Below, piece after piece: positions 35,840 through 45,700 of a DNA stretch of 64,000 nt. Made by a program: the position numbers and the translations under genes. Under the pieces are notes generated by a model, which saw only the letters and a program-made list of their open reading frames with translations, was not told where the DNA came from and searched no databases. The stretch covers positions 23,381,087 through 23,445,086 of the forward strand of contig BTRK01000001.1 of the NCBI GenBank assembly GCA_036245805.1. Reading direction: 5' to 3'. How positions within the stretch are numbered: the first letter of the stretch is position 1; each line of letters begins with the position of its first letter. Source of the stretch: Pristionchus mayeri. Lineage: Eukaryota > Nematoda > Chromadorea > Rhabditida > Neodiplogasteridae.

Positions 35840-38800
35840 TTACTCCGACTTCTCCTTGTATGCAATATCACAACATGACCAGTAGTAGCATCTAGCAAGT
35901 CTCCACAGGAGAAGGAGGAAGAGGAGAGTGGGGAGGAAGAAGAGGAACACGATCACATCTAGTGAATAGAGGGAGATCAATCCGAGTGAAGGGAGATCTC
36001 GATTGTAGAAGGGGTGAGCGAGAGTGAAGTTGATGGTGTGACGGATGGAGAGTCCAGGAGGGAGAGGAGAAGAGAGGGCGATCGACTGGACTTCCCTCGC
36101 AGAGAGACTGTATCTGAAGAGAGGAGAACACTTCAATCAACACTCACGACTAGGCTTGTCACTTATGCTTTTTATAGCATCTGATAAGATAAAAAGTTTT
36201 ATTTGCGAAGGAAGCACAGCTCTCAGCATTCTATTGGTGACAGAATCGAGAGGCAATTACCTTTCATCCTCGATGATTTTGTGTAGTGCCTCGTTGAGAT
36301 TGTGAGCAGTGATATCACTCTTGTAGAGTCGGATGCCGAACTGGCGATACTCAGCCATACGAGCATTTCTAGGGGAAGGATCAAGGGGGGAGGAATCGAG
36401 TTCCATCTCACCTGAATTGATCCCCGAATAGAGGAATGGCGAGGATTGGAGTGCCCGTACTGATTGACTCCCCGATCGAATTGTATCCACTGTGAGTGAT
36501 GAAGGCTACCACTTTGTCGTGTCCTCAATCAACCAATCAATCGATATTCAGATTAGTTGACCTACCCAGTAGATCGTGCTGAGGCAGCCAACTCTGACGG
36601 AGGACATTGGATGGAACTTCAATCTCCTGATCGAACTTCCAAATGAAGTTGATGGAAGGATTAGATCTGAAGGGAAGAGTGATGGATAATGAGTGGTACT
36701 CTCACTCGAATAATCCGATGAATGCTTCCCTCCATGGGATGGGCATATTCTGAGTATCAGCAACACTTCCGAAAGAGACGAGAACTGTCTTCGATGACTT
36801 GTTCACGAAGGAAGCGAGGGGCTAAGAGAAGAGTGAGAAGAGAGGAGGGAGGAGGAACGAACTTCCTTCAGTGCTTCAGTCTCCTTTTTCATCCCCAATC
36901 CTCCGATGTATACCACTTTGTTCGTGACTGGAACGGGAAATTCGATGTCCGGATGCACGTTCGCCATTAGGAATCGGCCCTCAACATTATTAATTGCAAC
37001 TTGCAGACAACTGTCGATACGAACCTCTGTAGCGAGTTCAAACATCGACGGGGAATCTTCTCCATACAAATCTCGGAATATCTGAGTATAAGGCTTCGAA
37101 CCAAGGGGCATGTATATATCACAGAAAATCTCCCATACGAAATTCTTGACTCTGGGAATGAATGGGGATAGAGTGAGGATAGAGCGATTGAAGTTTGTAC
37201 CTTTTGAAGAAGTCCATTTCATTGGATGCATCCGTGAGTAGAGAGGGGAAATAAGAAGGAAGGACGGGAATTCCCACAAGATTGATCATCGATCGGAAGA
37301 GAGGAGTTGATAGAACCCATCCCCACTGAGGAATCTACAATTTTTGAACTAATATCATTCATGCAAATGAATAGAATGCATGGCAGAAGTGGTTGAACTC
37401 GTGATTAACGAGAAGATTCTTCTCACCTTCAACACCTTCACAATTCCGAGTGTGCACGAATCGAGATGGTGATGGAGTGCAATATCGAACTTCTCCTTCC
37501 TCATTTCATCCATGAATTCATTGTTCTCGGCAAGATCTGAATGTGCACACATCCCATAATCATCATTAGTTTAATTCCAATAAAGCCCCGTCCGTCCTTC
37601 CCTTATCTTAAGATTGCATAGGTTCTGGTGGGTCCATACCAAAATGTCCCCCCTCTCCCCCTGGCAGTATACGCTTCTCTAATCAAATTTTGAAGTTTTA
37701 ATTTCATAACTAAATTAATTTTGGTTAAAAAGTTTCGATCTTTTTTATTGTTAAAGAGCTTGAGCTGCTCTATATTTTGTATGTTGATGCCTAAGAGCTC
37801 ACAAGGAAAGGTCGTCTTGTGCCCATCGCCTTTTCGAAAATGTTCAAAGCGCCTATCTAGAGTATCGCCTGGGAAGCCTGACAGTGTAGTCCATTTTTGC
37901 GGAGGAGCCCTGAGGGCAGAGAAAAATCAATAATTGTAATTTCCCGGGGTGCTCATCTACGCTTTCGACCGTCCTTCCTCCAACTGCCTTGTGGTTGAGT
38001 GGTAAGGTGTCGGACTACTAATCCGATACACATGGGTTCGGTCTCCTCATGATGTTTTGTATTTTTTGATGCCTTCGAATGAAAGTTTTTGACTTCAAGA
38101 ACTGCACTATGTAACTTTTAGCCTATTAAAATACGACACAATTTGAGGAGTTAATCAGCAACCTATGGGCCGATGATAAATACGATGGAACGCTGAAGAT
38201 ACTTCATCGAAGAGACAGATGCATTTCATTTGCTCCTCGAATTGTGTCGTACTTTAATAGGCTAAAAATTCCATAGTGTAGTTCTTCATGTCAAAAACTT
38301 TAATTCGAAGGCAGCAAAAATGCAAATCATCATGGGGAGACCGAACCCAGGTTCATCGGATTACTAGTAGGACACCTTTTTCTCTGCCCTCAGGGCTCCT
38401 CCGCAAAAATGGACTACACTGTCAGGATTCCCAGGCGATTCTCTAGTTAGGCGCTTTGAACATTTTCGAAAAGGCGATGGACACAAGAAGACCTTTCCTT
38501 GTCAGACTCACATGAACTTCGCTATGCTTCCAAATGCGATAATTTTACATTTGATAGTATAGCGAAGTTCATGTGAGTCTGAGCTCTTAGGCATCAACAT
38601 ACAAAAGATAGAACAGCTCAAGCCCTTTAACAATAAAAAAAGAGCGAAACTTTTTAACCAAAATTAATTTGGTTATGTAATTAAAACTTCAAAATTTGAT
38701 TAGAGAGGCGTGTACTGCCAGGGGGAGAGGGGGGACATTTTGGTATGGACCCGGTTCTGGTTTCCATGGTTTGAATCAGGCTTAGGTCACTTAGCGACCA

Positions 38801-39519
38801 GCATAGCCTGATTTGGCCAAGGCATTCGTAATGGACAAGTGTGCGCAGTAAGGGGCAAGACGGAGCATAATATGGATGTATCTAGGAAAGTTCCAGAAAA
38901 TTTAAATAATATGCAATATTACTAAGCGATAAAGTGTAGTTGATACGAACAATAGTTGAAACTCACTCTTGCATGTTTCATAGAACATTCTCCTGTAGAG
39001 TGCAGTTATGTTTGCAGTCTCTGAGAACGAGGGATCACTCCATACCCATCTGCAATTCCCTTTAATCTCTCCGGCTAAGCTATTTCTACTCACCCCCTCC
39101 CCCCGTGCAGGTCGTGCACTATTCTATCAATCTACACTATTCTATCAATCTACACTCACGCGTTTTCTGCATCGTAGAAGCGAAGGAAAGTATTAGGTTC
39201 GCAGCCTTTGGGACGCAGTTCTCGAATCTGAAATACACAACTCGATGGTGGGAAGAGGAAGAAAGTGGGGACTGACACGGGGGTGAGAAGAGACTAGAAG
39301 ATCAGCATGTGGATTGAAGGATGGGCGAATGAGAACCACTTCGTGATCTACTGCGATCTCTTCTGCTAGACGGAGATTGAAGAGGACCTAGAGAAGGAAT
39401 CGATCACGGGGGAGAGAAGGGACCCAGACCTGACTCCGACTGAGAGAAGCAACGAAGATGGCGACTTTGGCAGAGAAGCCGAGAGTAAGGAATGAGAAGA
39501 AGAGTAGAGAAACCCGCAT
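35840..39519 (-). CDS. UDP-glucuronosyltransferase
   Basis: A membrane enzyme that transfers sugar from UDP-glucuronate or UDP-glucose to small lipophilic compounds in detoxification. The start at 39519 gives a signal peptide (MRVSLLFFSFLTLGFSA) followed by KVAIFVASLS and VVLIRPSFNPHADLL, the usual UGT N-terminus. The donor-binding signature is present: VAFITHSGYNSIGESISTGT then PILAIPLFGDQ (around 36510-36420), with SWLPQHDLL before it. YPSLPNVHP-like blocks are replaced by EGRFLMANVHPDIEFPVPV. The C-terminus has the membrane segment DVIVFLFFLPTLLFLLLLW and a short tail ending KEKSE. About ten exons. The intron between DLAENNEF and MFYETCK contains a 1.1-kb foldback element. The 5' end faces the giant repeat gene across 213 bases. 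Confidence 0.9.
37985..38050 (+). pseudogene. tRNA-like segment inside the UGT-intron foldback
   Basis: A perfect Pol III A box, TGGTTGAGTGG (37992-38002), precedes a perfect anticodon-type stem-loop: TCGGA, loop CTACTAA, TCCGA. A B-box-like GGTTCGGTCTCC follows at 38035, 43 bases after the A box, as in real tRNAs. The T stem and acceptor stem do not pair, so it is not a functional tRNA but looks tRNA-derived. Confidence 0.6.
38503..38581. mobile_element. 79-bp hairpin inserted in one foldback arm
   Basis: Perfect 23-base inverted ends (CAGACTCACATGAACTTCGC and complement) enclose about 33 bases. The opposite arm of the surrounding foldback is the empty site (CCTTGTGAGCTC), so this is a later insertion. 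No obvious target-site duplication. Confidence 0.75.
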
Positions 39520-39732
39520 AGGGAGAAGGAAAGAGACGCACTGTCCTTATCATCGCTCTGAGATGATAAGATCTACTCTGACTGATCACTCGTCGTGAGG
39601 ACTCACAACAAGTAAGAGAGGGAGAGGAGGGGGGGGGGAGGGAGGATCATCCACCCACCGAGCGTGTTGTGTAATATCCGTGAGTCTGCCTATCTCTCTC
39701 TTCTCGCCCGTCCGTCTTTGAAGGATCCAAGT

Positions 39733-42700
39733 ATGGCAGATCAAGATGATGAAGAGGAGGTCAGTCATCTCCGATTTCCCCCCTTTCAAGAAAGGCAAAA
39801 CTGGAATTATCTAATTTTTCATCTTTTCCAGTTAAGTGTTTCATCGTATGAGGACGAGGAGAGTGAGTATTCGGAGGAGGAAGCGCCATTACAGGTTACA
39901 TATTTATAGCACGTAACGAACATTCCGTCAATAAGCATTCAAATCGTCATAGGAAAAAAAATATTTGTATGAGCTCTTCTATGCTATTCTTACAACAAAC
40001 CATGGGTACAAGTTGGGTAGATCTGCCCCCAACTGGGATGTTATACTTGATAGAATTATCGAATTCAGAAAGAGTTCTCTGAGCATACTATTTGAAAGAT
40101 GGCATCTGAGGGTGGACCCAACTGATAGGGAGAGGGTGCTGGGGAGAGCAATTAAAAAAATATTGCGCAATCATCGAAATTGCGAACACATGTTAGAAAA
40201 ATCGGAACGGTCACCGAACCGCACGGGGTAAATTTCCCTTTTCGGAGTAATTGCGAATACGCAATTTTAAGAGCTAAATTTGTGCTCATTTTTTTTTCAT
40301 GGTCGATTTTCCCGAATTCATCCCGATTTGTCCGGTGAAAAATGTCTAGAAATCGATAAATCAGAAACACGCAATTTTGGTGCGACTACGGTATTTTTTC
40401 TGCGATTTCGAGGCTGCTGTGCGCATTCACGGCAATTTTTTTCTCGACATCTCGTTGAAAGTCATGGTCCCTTTTCTTATCAAAAAATGGTGCGACACGT
40501 GCAGTCATTTCTATACTTAACGACACGGTTTACATCCCTTATTTACGGTTCTCTGTTTCACGGCTATGAATGTAGTGATGTGCTTGGTTCGTAAACATCG
40601 CCCGTTCACACAAATCAATGAAAATACGAAAACCGTATAGCACTAATACAGTATTTTGACAGAAACGGTAGAAAAGCTACAGACTCTCAGGCGAAAAAGT
40701 ACAGTACCACAGGAAACCATCATGGGCTGTGCAATTGAATTTTACAGTACACCTTCTGAACAGGGGTGCCCATTTTTTAACTGGTATGTCGATGAAAAAA
40801 TTGCCGTGCGCATTTCAATTGCGGCATTTCCCTCGCTCATTTTCCCGAATTTCGCTTTACCCCTGGATTTTCGTTGTTTGACCGTCAATTTGTTTGTTGT
40901 TTCTGCTTTCAGGTATCGACAATCAGCTAAGCTGCTGGGAAATTTATATTTGGACCGAGGACGGCACTTACGCCAAGCTGGCGTTGTACAGGTCATACGC
41001 TTCTCTTATTTTTCTTTTAATTTTGTGATCCCGGGGTTGTTGAATGGTATTGCAGGCCAATCTCTTTATCGTGGTAGTATAATTTTCGAGGATATTTATT
41101 TTGTGAAGATCTGGATTGAAAAAGTAAGTTGCTTTCTGTTATTTGGCTCATTCTTTCCATTTTGAACTAGTTTTCTCCTCGTATCTATCTGTTCTAAGGT
41201 GAAATGCTTTTAAAATATTATAATGCATTCACGACTTGTTGAAAATTTGGACATTGACACTCCTCGCTACTACAATTTCAGGAAATTTTAAAAGTTCATG
41301 TTTTTTCTGTGAATTAATTAAAAGGAGGGTTTTTTAATATTTATCAATCGAGAAGGTAAGTTTATCTTGAATGTTTTACAATTTTCTTTAAAATATTAGT
41401 TCCTAGAATCGAATTTAGAGGGCAAATCCATGCCAAATTTTTATTATCGTTAGTATGAGATCGGACTGGGTGATTTTATATTTGATTCTTTGGGAAACAG
41501 GTGTTTTTATAGCAATTGTGGGATTTTGATGTTTTTGGTATACTTCGGAATAAAATTGAAGAAATATAAATAACTTTCCTTCCCTTTTCAGGCGTTCTTC
41601 TTTCGTAGCGATGAAAAAAAGAAGATTATTATTGAATAATGGCTGCTGTGTAAGGCCAGTTGGACGATATACGTGTGTATTCCCAGGTTATTTTTCGCTC
41701 ACTTTGGTTAATTGTTTTGTTGGAACATTTTTCCTGACTCTCTTGATATTGTTTTGAACATTTTTTGAAATCGTAGAATAAAATCTGCCTTTTCAGTTGT
41801 GTGTTTATCTTGCTCACACAACAAACAACGAAAAACAACGGGTAACACTGAATTAAGAGGCATGCTCAATAGTTCTCATCCCTAGGGCGAGCAGCGAAAA
41901 TTTGCTCATAAAATTTCTCGAAGTTCGGGAAAATGAGCGAGGGAAATGCCGCAAAATGAAATGCGCTCAGCAGCCGCGAAATCTCAGAAAAAATACCGTA
42001 GTCGCACCAAAATTGCGCGTTTCTGATTTATCGATTTCTATACATTTTTCACCGGACAAATCGGAATGAATTCGGGAAAAACGACCATAAAAAATATGAG
42101 CACAAATTTAGCTCTTAAAATTGCGTATTCGCAATTACTCCGAAAAGTGAAATTTACCCCGTGCGGTTCGGTGACCGTTCCGATTTTTCTAACATGTACG
42201 ATAAAACAGTTCAATGTGATTAGACTTAAAATTGCAGAAAGCTCAATGGCCCAAGCTAAATCTCAGCTCAGTGACTGTGGATGATCCGATTGTGACTCCA
42301 TCAACCAATGCAGTATTCACACTTCCACCCGGAAAACCCAAGGATACTGTGAGTGTGCAATGAAATGTATTCGCTTATATAGCATATGTGAGCCATCTTT
42401 TTTTGAGGAAAGTTTTAAAGAAAACTATTTTTCTGAAAAATTACGACGAAAATTAAAGGGGAACTACATATCCCTCTCACGAGAGAATCGGGACAACGAG
42501 TTGACATTGAAAAGAATATATTCATGCCGTAGTGGTCTTTGGTACCGGGGTAGGTCATAGAAAAATTCCCCCTCTTGTTTCGCACCAGTTCGATCTTGCA
42601 GCTGCAGCAGGTTGCTGCAAAGTTCTGATCAGGACCACCGGTTTATGAGGTTTTCACACATAAAAGTGATAGTTTTTTTTTATCTCAGAAGTGATTTTAT

Positions 42701-45700
42701 GACCAATTGATAGATTTTGGCCCAAGTTGTTCATTTTTAACATTTGCCACCATTGCAGCACAAGCAAGCCAAACACGTTTTTAATTTATAACTTGAACAC
42801 TGATTTTTCCCAAGAGCAAATTTTTCGCAGTTTTGTAGAGATTGAAATTATGTACAAGACACATTTTTTGCGGAATTTATCTCTGTGGTCCTGGTTGTTT
42901 CCCAGATCTACGAAACTCTCCTAATGGGCTGCACGGTTCGGGGGCGGACATTTCCGCAACGGAAATTTCCGCAACGGCGTACCATTCGCTTGACAGAAGG
43001 AGTAGCAACATGGGAGTTGTTGCATTTTTACCAGTATGTGCTCCCCCACATTAGCATATATAAATTTTGTTACCAAACGATATTGAGTTTTACTGCAAAT
43101 CAACGACCCACAGCGTTTCGGGCGCGGACATTTGGGCGAGAGAGCATCGAGTGGCTAGAGAAAAAGAGGAAAACGAGAGAGCGCGTGATTTGAGGAGGGC
43201 GCCTCCCCCTTGCCTCGCGTAGTCGAGTGGCAACATCCCTGCATTTGAAACGGGATGTCGCGGGTTCGAATCCCGGATCGTGAATTTCCCTTTTGCCGAC
43301 ATTCCCTGTATTGCTTATTGTACAAAAAGCATTACAAAGTGGATACAACTTCTTCTTTATCAACTGCATTCAGTTGCTCACAGTAATTTTCGAAACAGCA
43401 TCAATTCCGCCACCCGGGGTTCAGGGAATGTGGATTTCCACGACCCCCTATACGTTGAAACTCGTGTTCACCTGGTAACAAAATTTATATATGCTAGAGT
43501 GGGGGAGCACATACTGGTAACAATGCAACAACTCCCATATTGCTACTCCTTCTGTCAAGCGAATGGTACGCCGTTGCGGAAATGTCCGCCCCCGAACCGT
43601 GCAGCCCATTAGGAGAGTTTCGTAGATCTGGGAAACAACCAGGACCACAGAGATAAATTCTTCGAGTCCCGGCGAAGGAAAAATTGTTTTTTGCTATTGG
43701 TTTTCATAGATGTATTCATGCATTGTCTCATAGCGTTACCACATGGGCAAATTTTTTTTTTTGCATTCACCGGGACTCGAACCTGCGACCTTGCGAGTTT
43801 GATTTCATGGAGGGTGAACCGTGCAGCCCATTACGAGAGTTTCGTCGATCTGGGAAACAACCAGGACCACAGAGATAAATTCCGCAAAAAATGTGTCTTG
43901 TACATAATTTCAATCTCTACAAAACTGCGAAAAATTTTCTCTTGGGAAAAAATCAGTGTTCAAGTTATAAATTAAAAACGTGTTTGGCATGCTTGTAATG
44001 CAACGGTCGCAAATGTTAAAAATGAACAACTTGCGCCAAAATCCATGAATTGATCATAAAACCACTTCTGACAAGGGAGATGCGCGGATTCGAAATGGAC
44101 TCTCGGAACGAGCTATAGATGGTTCGAAAGCTCATAAAATTCTAAGAACTTTAGCATCTTTGAAAGTGCTGACGAGCCTCGGGGCAAGAAAAAAATCGAT
44201 AATTTCGCCCGCGAATTTTTCCCTCAACACATGAGCGCTTTCGCGCAACCTTCACAGCAAGCAGCTGTGGTGTAGTGGTGAATGGACTAGAACGACGAGC
44301 GTGGGGTTGAGGGTTCGAATCCGGCTATGCTCATTTTGCTTTGATCATTTTTTGGAAACTTTTTGAAGTCCTGACTGTCTTTTGAACTACATCCTACACA
44401 TGATTTTGATCTTCGAATGTACACGATGAATAACTGCAATACAAGAGCGATGATATAAACTCATGCATACGCTGATCTATTTCTGATCCCGATAGTGTTA
44501 TTCACTGTATGCATCCGAAGATCAAAATCATGTGTAGGAAAAGACAGTCAGGACTTCAAAAAGTTTCCAAAATAATGATCAAAGCAAAATGAGCATAGGC
44601 GGATTCGAACCCTCAACCCCACGCTCGTCGTTCTAATCCATTCACCACTACACAACAACTGCTTTCTGCGAAGGTTGCGCGAAAGCGCTCATGTGTTGAG
44701 GGAAAAATTCGCGGGCAAAATTATCGATTTTTTCTTGCCCCGAGGCTCGTCAGCACTTTTCAAAGATGCTAAAGTTCTTAGAATTTTATGAGCTTTCGAA
44801 CCATGTATATCTCGTTCCGAGAGTCCATTTCGAATCCGCGCATCTCCCTTGTGAGATAAAAAAAAGATCACTTTTATGTGTGAAAACCTCTTAAAACGGT
44901 GGTCATTATCAGAAGCAGCGTATGATAAAAATCTGAAACTTCGGTCTTAGTCTAGTCTAGGTAAGTACTGAATGGAGACATAAAAAACATAATTTCTTAA
45001 AATTTGAATGTCAACTGAAAATGTCGATATTCCTGATTGTCTGGTAAGAGGCCTGATATTCAGCAGATATAGAATATGTAATTTCGATTAAAAATTATAG
45101 GAAGCTGAATCAGTGAAGGTCCCTCCAGTATTGCCTACTACTCCGACGAAGAAGCCCTGGGAGATGTCGGATGACGAAGAGCCTGCTGAAGAAGTGACAC
45201 TACCTAAGCCAGCTGCGAAGGCTCCTGAAACGAAAGTTCCCGCAAAACCCTCAGCAGCAGCGAAGAAAGAAGAACCTCCGAAGCCTGCATCAGCAAAGAA
45301 GGACGAGCCAGCGAAGGCGGCTCCTGCCAAGCCCGCTCTTTCGAAACCCGTCCCGGCGAAGGTCCCTCCAGCATTGCCGACTACTCCGACGAAGAAGCCC
45401 TGGGAGATGTCGGATGACGAAGAGCCTGCTGAAGAAGTGACACTACCTAAGCCAGCTGCGAAGGCTCCTGAAACGAAAGTACCCGCAAAACCCTCAGCAG
45501 CAGCGAAGAAAGAAGAACCTCCGAAGCCTGCATCAGCAAAGAAGGACGAGCCAGCGAAGGCGGCTCCTGCCAAGCCCGCTCTTTCGAAACCCGTCCCGGC
45601 GAAGGTCCCTCCAGCATTGCCGACTACTCCGACGAAGAAGTCCTGGGAGATGTCGGATGACGAAGAGCCTGCTGAAGAAGTGACGCTACCTAAGCCAGCT

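Larger units (their letters stand above)
37630..38752. mobile_element. 1.12-kb foldback element with 9-bp target duplication and tRNA-like segment
   Basis: The two arms are inverted copies over roughly 500 bases, from GGGTCCATACCAAAATG to its complement. GGTTCTGGT flanks both ends (37621-37629 and 38753-38761), an exact 9-base target-site duplication. Long arms plus a 9-base duplication are typical of Mutator-like foldback elements. The right arm carries an extra 79-base hairpin (38503-38581). The left arm holds a tRNA-like segment of which the right arm keeps only the 3' half. No transposase ORF. It sits in a UGT intron. Confidence 0.85.
42623..44914. mobile_element. 2.3-kb compound foldback element in an intron of the giant gene
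   Basis: Outer arms begin TTCTGATCAGGACCACCGG and end with its near-complement. Matching blocks across the centre include AGATTGAAATTATGTACAAG and CAGATCTACGAAACTCTCCT with their complements. The right arm is expanded by a 780-base nested foldback (44072-44851) and by a local duplication: the block GTGCAGCCCATTA...CAGAGATAAATTC occurs at about 43601-43662 and again at about 43819-43880, with tRNA-like sequence between. The centre (about 43090-43430) carries a separate tRNA-like segment. No transposase ORF; all ORFs in it are repeat shadows. Confidence 0.75.

Noticed and set aside
40656..41165. 169-codon ORF on + inside the 2-kb inverted-repeat element
   Set aside because: It runs across the edge of the nested MITE and an intron-like boundary, has no family features, and its splice phases do not fit the host gene.
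42885..43975. Several 60-110 codon ORFs on both strands
   Set aside because: The same peptide strings appear in mirror positions because they are translations of foldback arms.
37985..44335. Functional tRNA genes
   Set aside because: A and B boxes are good, but acceptor and T stems do not pair properly and the copies lie inside inverted repeats, with degraded mirror copies.
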